From Glebionis coronaria (Eukaryota; Streptophyta; Magnoliopsida; Asterales; Asteraceae), in the NCBI GenBank assembly GCA_025667525.1, contig CM046879.1:385911039-385975038 (forward strand): a DNA stretch of 64,000 nt. Reading direction: 5' to 3'. The number at the start of each line of letters is the position of its first letter. Positions within the stretch are counted from its first letter, which is position 1. A program made the translations under genes and the position numbers. This document shows positions 1 to 13,905 of the stretch, piece after piece. A model generated the notes under the pieces. It searched no databases. It saw nothing but the letters and a program-made list of their open reading frames with translations, and was not told the DNA's origin.

Positions 1-922
1 TTCGAAAACTTAGCATACAACCTTTCATCCTTCAACAACTTCAAAACAATCCTCAAATGTTCTCTATGTTCATCTTCATTCTTAGAATAGAATAGAACAT
101 CGTCAATAAACACAATCACAAATTTATCCAAGTAGGGCTTGCACACTCGATTCATTAAATCCATGAAAACCGCAGGTGCGTTAGTTAACCCAAATGGCAT
201 TACTTGAAATTCATAGTGTCCATAACGAGTTCTAAATGCAGTTATAGGAATATCTTCTTCACGGACGCGAAGTTGGTGATATCCTGACTGCAAATCTATC
301 TTAGAATACACACTAGATCCTTGCAATTGATCAAACAAATCATCAATCCTAGGTAAAGGATATCGATTCTTAATTGTCAACTTATTCAGTTCCCTATAAT
401 CAATGCACATACGAAAAGATCCATCCTTCTTCTTAACGAACAAGACTGGAGCTCCCCAAGGCGACGAGCTCGGTCGAATAAAACCTTTATCAGACAACTC
501 CTTAAGTTGCTCAGATAACTCCTTTAATTCAGAAGGGGCTAATCGGTAAGGCGCACGTGCCACCGGTGCAGCACCAGGAATTAAATCGATTCGAAACTCT
601 ACTTGCCTTATCGGTGGAAGTCCGGGTAAGTCTTTAGGAAATACCTCAGGAAATTCACAAATAATAGGTACATCTTCCAATCGTTTCTCCCTAGACTCAT
701 TCCCGGTCACTTGAGCTAAGAATAACTCACAACCGTTCCTGATGTACTTTTGGACTTTAATACATGAAACGATTTTCAAACGGGATTCACTTCGACTACC
801 ATCAATTACTAACGTCCTATTCCTAAGAGGAATCTTAACTTTCTTCTCTCCACATAAAATAGTAGCATTATTCAACGACAACCAATCCATACCAATAATA
901 ATATCTAAACTACCTAATTCTA
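1..922 (-). pseudogene. pol: E1 pol: end of protease domain and reverse transcriptase, truncated by window edge
   Basis: The minus-strand translation shows, in order, a D-I-I-I-G-M-D-W-L segment (end of the protease domain, near 860-900), a linker with the [10 protein letters not shown] motif, the P-Y-R-L-A-P stretch, [19 protein letters not shown], the Q-S-G-Y-H-Q-L-R-V palm segment and the catalytic F-I-D-D near 85-105. The last two aspartates bind metal in the RT active site. The enzyme would copy the element RNA into cDNA in the virus-like particle. The frame is broken against the upstream part near 923-935, where the preceding frame reaches a stop. RNase H and integrase are off the left edge. 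The family call is certain. Lineage (Tekay) is from recall of related sequences. Confidence 0.85.
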
Positions 923-1416
923 TCAATCAATCGGAAAGGAATGGTTCAAGAGATTTAGAGAGCATCCTTCTAATAGCTTATTAGTTTTCACTAATTTACC
1001 ATCAGCCAATTCCACTTCGTAACTGGTACTTATCTCAACAGGTTCAATATCAATAAGGGCACTAAATTTAGTGGATACAAAGCTCCTATCGGCACCCGAA
1101 TCGAATAAAGCAACAGCATAATGATTGTTGAGTAAAAACGTACCGGTAACGACATTCGGATCCTCTTTCTTCACCTCAATTGTTCCAAGTTGGTAGATAC
1201 CACCCTGGGGGTTTCTTCCAGGTACAATCGCTTTCAACTTGGGGCATTCCGATTTCCTATGACCTTCTTCATTACAGTTGAAGCAAATGGTTCCCTCCTT
1301 ACACCTTTCAACCTTGTGTCCAAGCTTTCCGCAAATTCGACACTTCCAGCAGTCGCCAGCATGCCTCTTGTTGCCACACTTAGGACATCTATCATCGTTG
1401 CGCGGTGTGTTGTTGG
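923..1416 (-). pseudogene. gag-pro: E1 gag C-terminus with zinc knuckles, followed by aspartic protease
   Basis: This is the continuation of the E1 gag across the LARD insertion. Reading on minus from 1416 there are three cysteine/histidine modules (C-P-K-C...C, C-R-I-C-G-K-L-G-H...C and C-F-N-C-N-E-E-G-H...C), which in this family bind nucleic acid in Gag. About 75 residues later comes the aspartic protease motif F-D-S-G-A, whose Asp is catalytic. The frame ends at a TGA near 923, and the sequence after it reads well in another frame, so a small indel has broken gag-pol. The bases 1417-1510 on the same strand belong to the LARD and not to this gene. Confidence 0.85.
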
Positions 1417-1421
1417 TAAGA
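1417..1421. repeat. Target-site duplication TAAGA, left copy (LARD)
   Basis: TAAGA directly precedes the LTR start TGTGAGA. The second copy is at 13901-13905 directly after the LTR end TTCTCACA. A perfect 5-bp duplication fixes both ends of the inserted element. Confidence 0.95.
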
Positions 1422-4400
1422 TGTGAGACCCCCAAAATCTGACATGGAACAACTAGGCAACGAGGGGGTAACACGTCATAGTACAAGAAACAATGAATTA
1501 CAGTTGACACAAAGCTGACGTAATAAAAGCATATATATCACATCATAAATGATCAGAGTTTTAAACATAGGTCCCAGAGTTTTATATGCGGAAAGATATA
1601 TTATTTCATCATGATTTATAACATAAAGTTGCCCAAAAGATATAATAAATTTCTGACAGTTTATACTAAAACCAGTCTTTTAAAAGCATCACAGAAATCT
1701 CCAAGCTGCGATAATATCCTGCGGGCTCCCATCCAAGCAAAGCTAAGTAATAATACCTGAGATTAAACATGTAAAATCGTCAACACAAAGTTGAGTGAAA
1801 TTCATAGGTTTAGCAATAAAGGTGTGGAACACAAGCATTCATTTGTAAAATAAGTAACTAGAGAAAATGGTTATGATCATTAACCATAGTCTGAAACCAA
1901 TATTATTGCTGTTTAGTTCATGAACCGAAGCTTAACTCAAAGTAAGTTCCTCTAGGGAGTATTCAGCCTAAATACTCAAGTATAAACAAATGTAAGTGCA
2001 TCAAGGTAATCGGGACGGGGATTGTCAATCCCGATGGATCCACCCACAACATTCGCGCTTAGCGCAAAGCATACGGGACAATTAACGGTTCATGATCAAG
2101 AGAGGAAACTTAAGGCTATTAACTATAAGCAATAATATCAATGAAAACTATTGGAAAGCATACAAGTCTGAATAGCATACAAGTTCTAGATAGTATACAG
2201 TTTTAAATGGATGTGTTCCACCATGTAAAATCTCACCCCGCATTTAGAAACATTGTTCAAGTAAAAAGGGGCTATGAACTCACCTTTAGTAAGTAATCAC
2301 AAGGTAAAAGGGGCTGAGCAAAAAGAAGTCTTCACGGACCTATGCAATGGTGACGCGTAATAAGAATGCATTCAATGAAGCAATAACGTTTTAGAAGTGG
2401 TGGGACATAGTATGACTAGGTAACTTGCGTGCGATGGCGAGACCTAAGCTTAAGTTAAAATTTTGACCCAACACCTTGAACCTACTGTAATAACCTAATA
2501 TCAACCTTGTATGATGGTCCAAGCGTTTATGTGTGGGTTCCGAACACTTTTAAGACTCGGTTTGAAAAACCAAAACAAGGGACTGCATTCAGTTTTCTGA
2601 AAAAGGCTGTGAAGATTTGGTCATATCTAAAAATCTATAATTGTACAGGAGGTGAAATTTCTTGACATGTATAGGTATTTCTCTTACCTTTAAAAGTTGG
2701 GAAAGAAAATCCCTATAACTATTTTCAATCAACGGGAAATGCACTTTTAGTGACAGACTATCAAAACAGAAAGTTGTAAACGTCTTTCGTACCTTACGGT
2801 AGATTAAGCATAAATCCCAATCGGTAAAAGATTTTGACACGAAACCAAAAAGAGAAGTTTTATTATATTTGTAGCTACTGTAAAAAGTCATAAAATCATA
2901 AATTAATCCTTTTTACCCAAGTCAATTTACCCACGTTTTAAGCATAACATTCAGATTTGACCTAGTTTAGTAAAACGACCGTTTCGGGCTCATCCGGACA
3001 CTTCCCGTTTCCATCCAACTCAACACATACTAATCACATCAGTGAGTATCCATTTTTCAAATAAAAACAAGGTCATATGTTTAAGAAAATTTTGCCATGA
3101 CCTGTTTGTTTCTGTGGTGATTTCCATACTACAAAAATGACTCCATTTAGCTACCTAACCTCAATCAAGCAACACTTAGGCTATACCAAATCGCCACGCA
3201 AGTGTCCTAAGTCCTAATATGCCCTAAGTATCTATAATCTCAGTGGGTTTCACCCAAGGAATTCAAAATCCATGAATAAAAAGAATCAAAGTACTAGTAA
3301 CATCAAAACTAAAATGCTAGGAGTGACTATACCTTCATAACAAGTAGGAATTACTCCAAACACGCAAATTAAACATTCCTCCTCCTTGATCCTTAGAAAT
3401 TTCGTGGCCCTTAGCCACGTGTTAAGTCAATCACGTTACTCCGCAACCGAGTAGAAACAAAGTAGTGAGACGATCACCGACGATATGGATGCCCGGAGAA
3501 AACACGAAAACCGCAACCTATCACAATAAGGCGCGTGTTAAGACTCGAACTCAATATCGATATATATACCAAATATAACATGACTCAAATGTTTTAAAAG
3601 TATACACGTTTCAAACCATTGACACGAATCAAATGAATTCATACTACCCATTTATTCCAACACTACACGTTAAAACACTTGAAAATGACCCGTCATACGA
3701 CGCAAAGTCAACGCAAGTCAAACTATCCTTTACCCTTATTTGGACCAGTAGCTAAGTCATTTATATAATGACTAAACACTTGAGTAAGTCACCATGTCCG
3801 ATGGTGAACACTCAAACTCACGCAACATAAGCATTGAACTACGTGTCCAAAATAAAAATCAGCAAGTACACCCCGAATGTACGCACCGATCTACCCTACC
3901 TAGACTTGTCCGTTTTACATGAAAATTGGTTTCAAGGTCACTTATAACCTGTATAAGACCTCACCAAAATTTGAGCTAAAGTTCACACTTTAAAATCCAT
4001 CAGCTCGACGCTTTACTCGACTCCAATTTTAGGACAGATTTGTGCACTTGTTTTGTAACACCGTTTGGACCACTTTAAAAATACTATCTCGACAATCCGT
4101 CTTTTGAAACCACTACTAAACTCATCAAACTCAGTTTGTAAACTTTGAAAATCAGTAGTATCAACTATCTAACCAAGCCTAAAATCCCCGAGAGTCGACC
4201 CAAAATCAGCCACAATTTCGGATTGTGCCGACTTGCGTCTCCCGGTACACGAAAACTAAAACTAGCATAACTTTTGACTCGTAATGAGTTAGAAGCTCTA
4301 TCTTATACCGAAACGAGCGTATCGGAAAACTCTACAATAATATCAATTAATATCAGCCTTTCACAGACCTTAAACCCACGGAACAATCTGTTTAAAGCTG

Positions 4401-5435
4401 CTGTCCCAAAATACCCTTTTAGAAAACATGTCAAATAAATTTTTCAACCAAAACCACTCATTCCCATACCTCTAGGATCACCATACTATCATACCCATCA
4501 ATCAAACACTCCTAACAACACTTGTATGAAAAATCTAACAAAAATCAAAGATTAAAAACAAGACTTTTTATGATAAAAACAACATAATCTTACCATAAAC
4601 ACCACATGTATGATGATTTAAACATCAATCAACCATGAAATCATAACTTTGTGCAAACTTGATGCATGTAATAAAAATTGGTATCAATGGAATCACCTTA
4701 AGATTTTAGGGATGGGACTTTAATTTGTTTTTATCTAATCATGGTGGATGATGGTGTTTTAGGGTGGGAAGGTGGTGGCAAAACAAGGAGGTGGGAGAGA
4801 GTTGTATGTTCTTGTTTTATTAAATGTGTATGTGTGTGTGAAGTGGAAAAAAAAGCTATTTATATGGTGGTTAAGTGGAGGGGCTAATATTGCCAATTTT
4901 GAAACTTGTGGACTTAAAAACAATTAATAGTTTTAAAAGGTAAAAAATGGTTATTGGTAAATATTAAAAATATTTACGGGGCTCGGGTTTCGTAAAAATA
5001 TTTTTCAAAAGTTACAATGCATCATAAAAAATGATTATATGATTTCTCGACACGACTTAATACGTAATTAAAACTAAATCGTCGAAAATATTAATTATCG
5101 AAATAATCGATAAATAAACGTAAACTTTTGGGCATCCGTCGGTATCGCGATCACTAGGAATTTTCGTTGTACATTGATTTTGAATAAACTCGTGGTAAAA
5201 CGCACACGGGTGATTTTAAATCAAAAACTTTGATTTAAATAAATATGGAAAAATAAAATAAAAATTTTATAATTCCATGCAAAGTATTGTCAATGAACAA
5301 AATAATACTTAAAAGTATAATTTAAAAATCTCAGGATTTACATATAAAGTATTTAAGAAAACGTAATACATTAGAAAATTCAAGAAACACGAATAAAAAG
5401 AATAAAATAATGTTGGGAAAGTACGGGTTCTCACA
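1422..5435 (-). repeat. LARD 3' LTR (4,014 bp)
   Basis: This is a direct repeat of 9887-13900. It holds no coding sequence; the longest open frames are chance ones around 2600-2900 and their counterparts in the other copy. A (GT)-rich run lies near 4826-4841 beside the TATA-like motif. Two compact inverted repeats occur at 2018-2032 (GGGATTG/CAATCCC) and 2055-2065 (GCGCT/AGCGC). Confidence 0.95.
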
Positions 5436-5472
5436 GTCTTCCCCCCTAAAGGAACTCTGGTCCCCAGAGTTC
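5436..5472 (-). other. LARD polypurine tract and adjacent 9-bp stem-loop
   Basis: Read on minus, a purine-rich run (TTTAGGGGGGAAGAC, 5436-5450) ends exactly at the start of the 3' LTR, as expected for the plus-strand primer. Immediately upstream of it in the sense direction is a perfect hairpin with arms GAACTCTGG (5452-5460) and CCAGAGTTC (5464-5472) and a 3-nt loop. A comparable hairpin is found next to the purine tract of E5. Confidence 0.8.
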
Positions 5473-8400
5473 TCCTGAAAACAGTAGAAGATGCAAACAA
5501 GAGGAGGTACAAAGTGTAGAACAAAATTCATTGCATCCCAGGTAAACTTCCGTACCATGACGAATCTTAACGGTTATAATTCACTATGCTTCAGTTTCTT
5601 AACTCCTTATCGTATAACTTTTCAGTCTTGGATTAGGATAACGATCTTTCAATACGGAGATACATCGTGAGATAGAGTTGTTGGAAATACGTGCGATAAA
5701 CTACAAAGAATGAACACAAGAATCGCTTAAACAGGCAAAGTGCGATAAAATGAACCAAGATTGTCAATCAACAAGGGGTCGCAAATCGTGCAACTGTAAA
5801 ACGTGAAAATCTTAAAACGTAATAATCCAGTCACAAGCGAAATAGAAGGGAAAAGAAAATGAATAACATATGATCATTTAAAATACAAGTTGTCTCAATC
5901 AGTTGTCTAGCATTTTGGGATTACTTTAAAAACTCGGTTTAAATATTTTCTTAATTAAAAGAAAATTTCACAAGGTGTAGTGATTTAAAATCAAACTATC
6001 TATATTTAGGGAGTAAGCTGTTGCTATATCTTTTTCTTGATCAGGATTTTCAAAGCAAAAGTAGAACAGTTCAAGAAAGTTATCCTTATCGGCTTAAGAA
6101 CTTTTGGATGACTGCATGAAATTATTGTTAAAACCTCAGGTTTATCGTTACCATTAGAAAAATCAGTTTTTTTTTCCAAGTTATTTTGAATCATTGTTAG
6201 AAATTATAAATTAATTTAAATAATTTCATTAGGTTGACAATAAAGTATGATATAATCAAATACTTTAAAAGATACAGCTTGATATCCTTTGAAACATTAG
6301 GTAAATTTACCAAAGAGGATATATAGATCCGATACTTAACTTGAAACAGTTATTTTGGTAATTTAAACATTTGATAAAATGTATAAAATGTTCTTAAAAA
6401 TTAATAATAATTTTTTTAGAAATTTAAGAAAGTGTTTAAGATATCAAATGATAAACACGTAACAGTTTCTGGTTTTCAAAAGGTGACAAGACAGCAACGA
6501 ATGTGAATCATATAAAGGTCAACAATCTGTATGAGAGCAATATACAAAGGAATAAGACGGAAGTCGTATCAATTCTTAACAAACGTGGTAGAATAGTCAC
6601 GTCAATAATAAAAATAATAAGAAACAAGGATTATAGCAAGATTAATTCACGAGTGCGGTTGGCGTCACCAATAACGGCTTATTAAGTTTTCGGTGGTCGA
6701 AATACGATCGAAAGGGAAAAGCCAAACAACGAATTTTCGAATCAAAGAAAATTCTTAAGAAGTCAATAGAGAGAAGTTCCAGTAAGATGAACAACATTAG
6801 CAATGAAAGGCGAAATCAACACATGATTCACACGAATGAAATTTCAAGACGATAAAGTCTAACACACATCATGACAATTACACGATATCATCGGTCACGT
6901 CCAGTCATAAATCACTAATCGCGTCCAGAGACGTTTCGAAGGTCTACCAAAATAGATAGAGATGGTCAATCGATGTAGGAGCATAGCAACGTTGAAACTT
7001 TCAAGTCGGGTATCAATGGTAAGAATTTAGGCAAATGGTAACGAAAATTGTATCATGAGGATGATGAGGTAACAAGTAAAGCAAGGATCATTGAGTAAAG
7101 AAATATGTGCTTGAGGCATGTTCTTTGTTCAAGAAAAGATAAGGGTTCATTGTGTATATCGTGAATTGTTGCTACTCGCATAAGGTGTAAAAGTTTTTAA
7201 AACTTTTATTTTATCAAACTTTCTAAGGAACATAGTTAAAAAAATTGATTATTAGTTAAATATTTAAGGTGACTACTATTTGGCCTTGCATGGCTCCTTC
7301 TAAATTAGGCATAGGTGATCAGGCCATGCATAATTTAGGACTAGCAATGCGATGCTCATCTTCGTCAAACCTGTATTACATATCATATGATTTAAAATAT
7401 GTATATAATAGCATTTGTAAAGACAGAAATCAAAATAGTTTATGAAACTATTCGCCAATAAGTTACTAGCTAACTGTTTAGATCAACAATTTGTGTAGTT
7501 ACAAGGGTTCTTTATAAGACCGTATTAGAACAATTTGTGAAAATTCATGGTAAAATTAATATAAATTAATTTTATAAAATAACATTCAAGTATTTTGTAA
7601 AGTCAAAGTGGAACTTTTGTAAAATGTTTCGCAAACAATACCAGTTTGAGCTTATATGGTAACTTATAAAATAGCGAGTGGGTTACATGAGGGTAATAAA
7701 GGGTAGTTCAAGATAGTCAATGAAATGGTTACAAGGTGCTAAGGTTTCAAGAGGTTTAGCAGGAATCGTCGTGAGACACGTTTCAAGATGATAACGAACG
7801 ATGAAAATAAGAACTTCAACCTCGGTCCAAATCAGTGGTACGATAGAAGCAAAGAAATACAATGTAGAATGACAAATAAGTCATATATAAAAGAAAGATA
7901 AAGGAGTCCGTATGTGTGCACGTCGTGATTAATTTGACAATAATATACTTTTAAGAAAGTAGGGTATCAGTTAACAAATAGTACAATCACTCCAAAAAGT
8001 TTCTATATTAGGAAGTTACCGAATTTTCAAAAGTTCAAGATCTATGTATATGTATGACCGAACTCAAAGTTACTATTTTATACTTGTTCAAACGCAATCA
8101 TTATTTTTTTTAGTTTGCAAAATATCATTAGTTAAAGTTTTACGAGCTCAAACGAACTCAAAACGCTTCAATCCATATTTTTAAATTTTGTCAGTTTTGA
8201 CCTTTGGGTTTGACTAGACCAATTAACTCACTAAACAATATTCTAAGACTCAAAGTATAATGCATTTCGATGTAAAACAATGTTTTGAACAACTTTATAG
8301 TTTTTACCCAAGACTTGAAACGGAATAAAAATGGACGAAAATGCCCTTGCATTAAATCTGTTAAGAAAATGATATTTTAGCATTATTCAGAAAATAACTT

Positions 8401-9871
8401 CTTAGATTTTTTACAATCTCAAATGAGCGTAACTTGCTCGATTTTAAAGTTTACTGGTCAAATTTTATGTCCTAAACGGACGTCTCAACATGTAGATATA
8501 TATATATTTTTATGTCTAAAGTTATAAAAATATTTTCTCGACACTGTTAAACTTCCTGTAAAGTTTCTGTACAAAGTATATTTTTCGACACAACTTGAAA
8601 TTAAATCCAAATTTCATGATAACTCAAAATTAATGTACACATAGGACTTGTGGATTCCATAAATACGAAAGAAGGTAAACTGTATAATTAGTCATGTAAA
8701 GAAAACATAGTATAGAAATGGTTCAAGAATGCCAACGATAATCGGAGACATAAAAAAAACGACGCATATCATTCGTGTCTTCGGCTGCAAGATGTAATGC
8801 AGAAAGGTCTCTTGGTGGCATGATTTCCAAAATCACAAGATATATCGAGAAAGAAACGGAACAATAAAAAGTGGCATTCCTGGAGCGAGGAGGTTCAATG
8901 AAAAGGGAGGATACAAGTAGGATCGTATTCCAAACAATCATCACATAATAAATGACGATTATGTGTTCAAGGTACAATGGATGTTCTAAGTTGAAATCGA
9001 AACGTAGAATGGTCAATGAAGTAAGATGTAATCCATGTACAAGTGTCGCGTAAAACGGTGGCGTAAAGGTAAATCAAGATTATGAAAACCCACAATATTA
9101 TTCAGCACTGATTCAACGAATTCTTCGAGATGTGAGACTCACACGATGTCCTTTAGTCTTTTTGGGAGACACATTGAGCTACACAATGGTCTATAGACTA
9201 GACATTCAATTACGAATGGTCGGAAAGAAAATCTGCGTATCTAAATAGATATTTTAAAGAAATTAAACAATGAGTGCAACACGTACGGTAGTAGAATGGA
9301 AATCAGAAGTTTCATCGGAAACAACACTTATTTGATCCCGAACAATGGTATCACGAGAGTATGCACAACATGTAGCAGCGAGTCGAGAAAAAACATATGA
9401 TTCAAAACGAACGAGTATATGAAGTCAGTCGTATCACGCATAAATGCAATAGCAATAGTACTCAGAAAAATGAGTATGAAAAGTCGGCAGCATACACGCT
9501 CTGAATACAAGTATGTAACGTCATAACGATATAATATCATTGCAATAAGATCAATTCACAAGAACACGAATTCAAGAAATACAGTATAGGCAGATGTAAG
9601 CACAGTAACATTCAATGATAATTCATGAAGCACATAGGCTTTGAAAAGACATAGTAATTATCGTCATTAAGGTAATGTAATATTTCAACATGTAATCAGG
9701 AGATGGAATACTACAACGATAATTAAAAGTAAATAATAAGGATTAGAGAGTTACCCGCGCAGATATCGAACAACAATGGCAGATTCTGTGTTTGACACTT
9801 AAAACATGAAATATTTGAACTTTCGATTATAGACTAAGTTTTGAAAAACGACTCAGTTCCCTATAACCATC
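5473..9871 (-). other. LARD internal domain, non-coding (4.4 kb)
   Basis: No retroviral domain, zinc knuckle, DSG or (F/Y)xDD motif is visible in any frame. The longest open frames (about 97 codons near 8723-9016, 70 codons near 9328-9540 and 60 codons near 6503-6685) have no recognisable features and AT-driven composition. Such interiors in LARDs are thought to act in cis as packaging or structural RNA. Here that is inference. Confidence 0.8.
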
Positions 9872-9883
9872 GCTCTGATACCA
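9872..9883 (-). other. LARD primer binding site, initiator Met tRNA type
   Basis: On the minus strand the sequence is TGGTATCAGAGC, the standard plant site complementary to the 3' end of initiator Met tRNA. It lies 3 nt inside the 5' LTR (9887-13900) and sets the element's orientation. Confidence 0.95.
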
Positions 9884-9886
9884 ATC

Positions 9887-12800
9887 TGTGAGACCCCCAA
9901 AATCTGACATGGAACAACTAGGCAACGAGGGGGTAACACGTCATAGTACAAGAAACAATGAATTACAGTTGACACAAAGCTGATGTAATAAAAGCATATA
10001 TATCACATCATAAATGATCAGAGTTTTAAACATAGGTCCCAAAGTTTTATATGCGGAAAGATATATTATTTCATCATGATTTATAACATAAAGTTGCCCA
10101 AAAGATATAATAAATTTCTGACAGTTTATACTAAAACCAGTCTTTTAAAAGCATCACAGAAATCTCCAAGCTGCGATAATATCCTGCGGGCTCCCATCCA
10201 AGCAAAGCTATGTAATAATACCTGAGATTAAACATGTAAAATCGTCAACACAAAGTTGAGTGAAATTCATAGGTTTAGCAATAAAGGTGTGGAACACAAG
10301 CATTCATTTGTAAAATAAGTAACTAGAGAAAATGGTTATGATCATTAACCATAGTCTGAAACCAATATTATTACTGTTTAGTTCATGAACCGAAGCTTAA
10401 CTCAAAGTAAGTTCCTCTAGGGAGTATTCAGCCTAAATACTCAAGTATAAACAAATGTAAGTGCGTCAAGGTAATCGGGACGGGGATTGTCAATCCCGAT
10501 GGATCCACCCACAACATTCGCGCTTAGCGCAAAGCATACGGGACAATTAACGGTTCATGATCAAGAGAGGAAACTTAACGCTATTAACTATAAGCAATAA
10601 TATCAATGAAAACTATTGGAAAGCATACAAGTCTGAATAGCATACAAGTTCTAGATAGTATACAGTTTTAAATGGATGTGTTCCACCATGTAAAATCTCA
10701 CCCCGCATTTAGAAACATTGTTCAAGTAAAAAGGGGCTATGAACTCACCTTTAGTAAGTAATCACAAGGTAAAAGGGGCTGAGCAAAAAGAAGTCTTCAC
10801 GGACCTATGCAATGGTGACGCGTAATAAGAATGCGTTCAATGAAGCAATAACGTTTTAGAAGTGGTGGGACATAGTATGACTAGGTAACTTGCGTGCGAT
10901 GGCGAGACCTAAGCTTAAGTTAAAATTTTGACCCAACACCTTGAACCTACTGTAATAACCTAATATCAACCTTGTATGATGGTCCAAGCGTTTATGTGTG
11001 GGTTCCGAACACTTTTAAGACTCGGTTTGAAAAACCAAAACAAGGGACTGCATTCAGTTTTCTGAAAAAGGCTGTGAAGATTTGGTCATATCTAAAAATC
11101 TATAATTGTACAGGAGGTGAAATTTCTTGACATGTATAGGTATTTCTCTTACCTTTAAAAGTTGGGAAATAACAGCCCTAGAACTATTTTCAATCAACGG
11201 GAAATGCACTTTTAGTGACAGACTATCAAAACAGAAAGTTGTAAACGTCTTTCGTACCTTACGGTAGATTAAGCATAAATCCCAATCGGTAAAAGATATT
11301 GACACGAAACCAAAAAGAGAAGTTTTATTATATTTGTAGCTACTCTAAAAAGTCATAAAATCATAAATTAATCCTTTTTACCCAAGTCAATTTACCCACG
11401 TTTTAAGCATAACATTCAGATTTGACCTAGTTTAGTAAAACGACCGTTTCGGGCTCATCCGGACACTTCCCGTTTCCATCCAACTCAACACATACTAATC
11501 ACATCAGTGAGTATCCATTTTTCAAATAAAAACAAGGTCATATGTTTAAGAAAATTTTGCCATGACCTGTTTGTTTCTATGGTGATTTCCATACTACAAA
11601 AACGACTCCATTTAGCTACCTAACCTCAATCAAGCAACACTTAGGCTATACCAAATCGCCACGCAAGTGTCCTAAGTCCTAATATGCCCTAAGTATCTAT
11701 AATCTCAGTGGGTTTCACCCAAGGAATTCAAAATCCATGAATAAAATGAATCAAAGTACTAGTAACATCAAAACTAAAATGCTAGGAGTGACTATACCTT
11801 CATAACAAGTAGGAATTACTCCAAACACGCAAATTAAACATTCCTCCTCCTAGATCCTTAGAAATTTCGTGGCCCTTAGCCACGTGTTAAGTCAATCACG
11901 TTACTCCGCAACCGAGTAGAAACAAAGTAGTGAGACGATCATCGACGATATGGATGCCCGGAGAAAACACGAAAACCGCAACCTATCACAATAAGGCGCG
12001 TGTTAAGACTCGAACTTAATATCGATATATATACCAAATATAACATGACTCAAATGTTTTAAAAGTATACACGTTTCAAACCATTGACACGAATCAAATG
12101 AATTCATACTACCCATTTATTCCAACACTACACGTTAAAACACTTGAAAATGACCCGTCATACGACGCAAAGTCAACGCAAGTCAAACTATCCTTTACCC
12201 TTATTTGGACCAGTAGCTAAGTCATTTATATAATGACTAAACACTTGAGTAAGTCACCATGTCCGATGGTGAACACTCAAACTCACGCAACATAAGCATT
12301 GAACTACGTGTCCAAAATAAAAATCAGCAAGTACACCCCGAATGTACGCACCGATCTACCCTACCTAGACTTGTCCGTTTTACATGAAAATTGGTTTCAA
12401 GGTCACTTATAACCTGTATAAGACCTCACCAAAACTTGAGCTAAAGTTCACACTTTAAAATCCATCAGCTCGACGCTTTACTCAACTCCAATTTTAGGAC
12501 AGATTTGTGCACTTGTTTTGTAACACCGTTTGGACCACTTTAAAAATACTATCTCGACAATCCGTCTTTTGAAACCACTACTAGACTCATCAAACTCAGT
12601 TTGTAAACTTTGAAAATCAGTAGTATCAACTATCTAACCAAGCCTAAAATCCCCGAGAGTCGACCCAAAATCAGCCACAATTTCGGATTGTGCCGACTTG
12701 CGTCTCCCGGTACACGAAAACTAAAACTAGCATAACTTTTGACTCGTAATGAGTTAGAAGCTCTATCTTATACCGAAACGAGCGTCTCGGAAAACTCTAC

Positions 12801-13900
12801 AATAATATCAAATAATACCAGCCTTTCACAGACCTTAAACCCATGAAACAATCTGTTTAAAGCTGCTGTCCCAAAATACCCTTTTAGAAAACATGTCAAA
12901 TCAATTTTTCAACCAAAACTACTCATTCCCATACCTCTAGGATCACCATACTATCATACCCATCAACCAAACACTCCTAACAACACTTGTATGAAAAATC
13001 TAACAAAAATCAAAGATTAAAAGCAAGACTTTTTATGATAAAAACAACATAATCTTACCATAAACACCACATGTATGATGATTTAAACATCAATCAACCA
13101 TGAAATCATAACTTTGTGCAAACTTGATGCATGTAATAAAAATTGGTATCAATGGAATCACCTTAAGATTTTAGGGATGGGACTTTAATTTGTTTTTATC
13201 TAATCATGGTGGATGATGGTGTTTTAGGGTGGGAAGGTGGTGGCAAAACAAGGAGGTGAGAGAGAGTTGTATGTTCTTGTTTTATTAAATGTGTATGTGT
13301 GTGTGAAGTGGAAAAAAAAGCTATTTATATGGTGGTTAAGTGGAGGGGCTAATATTGCCAATTTTGAAACTTGTGGACTTAAAAACAATTAATAGTTTTA
13401 AAGAGTAAAAAATGGTTATTGGTAAATATTAAAAATATTTACGGGGCTCGGGTTTCGTAAAAATATTTTTCAAAAGTTACAATGCATCATAAAAAATGAT
13501 TATATGATTTCTCGACACGACTTAATACGTAATTAAAACTAAATCGTCGAAAATATTAATTATCGAAATAATCGATAAATAAACGTAAACTTTTGGGCAT
13601 CCGTCGGTATCGCGATCACTAGGAATTTTCGTTGTACATTGATTTTGAATAAACTCGTGGTAAAACGCACATGGGTGATTTTAAATCAAAAACTTTGATT
13701 TAAATAAATATGGAAAAATAAAATAAAAATTTTATAATTCCATGCAAAGTATTGTCAATGAACAAAATAATACTTAAAAGTATAATTTAAAAATCTCAGG
13801 ATTTACATATAAAGTATTTAAGAAAACGTAATACATTAGAAAATTCAAGAAACACGAATAAAAAGAATAAAATAATGTTGGGAAAGTACGGGTTCTCACA
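9887..13900 (-). repeat. LARD 5' LTR (4,014 bp)
   Basis: It is the same length as the 3' LTR, with scattered, mostly transition-type differences. Its outer end abuts the TAAGA duplication at 13901-13905. It contains a TATA-like motif about 570 bp in from its sense 5' end, which would give a short U3 and a very long R/U5. Confidence 0.95.
13321..13329 (-). promoter_or_regulatory. TATA-like box in LARD 5' LTR
   Basis: The minus strand reads TATAAATAG. The same motif is in the other LTR at 4856-4864. It is the best core promoter candidate in this LTR, and no transcript evidence is available here. Confidence 0.55.
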
Positions 13901-13905
13901 TAAGA
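13901..13905. repeat. Target-site duplication TAAGA, right copy (LARD)
   Basis: It matches 1417-1421. Beyond it the E1 gag frame resumes. Confidence 0.95.

Larger units (their letters stand above)
1422..13900 (-). mobile_element. LARD-like non-autonomous LTR retrotransposon, complete, 12,479 bp
   Basis: Two near-identical 4,014-bp LTRs (1422-5435 and 9887-13900) flank a 4,451-bp interior without any credible coding sequence. The LTRs begin TGTGAGA and end TCTCACA, a matched inverted end. The primer site next to the right LTR and the purine tract next to the left LTR orient the element on the minus strand. By eye I count about 35 mismatches between the LTRs, roughly 0.9 percent, so insertion is recent. 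Large LTRs with a long non-coding interior match the LARD class described in grasses. The polypurine-side hairpin resembles that of Tekay-type elements, so a Tekay relative is the likely source of enzymes (inference). The target was the gag gene of E1. Confidence 0.92.

Noticed and set aside
2589..2891. Open frame in the LARD LTR (related one at 11054-11305)
   Set aside because: The two LTR copies differ within it and nothing suggests coding selection.
8723..9016. 97-codon frame in the LARD interior as a gene
   Set aside because: AT-driven composition, no start context or domain. The strand matches the element, but nothing else supports it.
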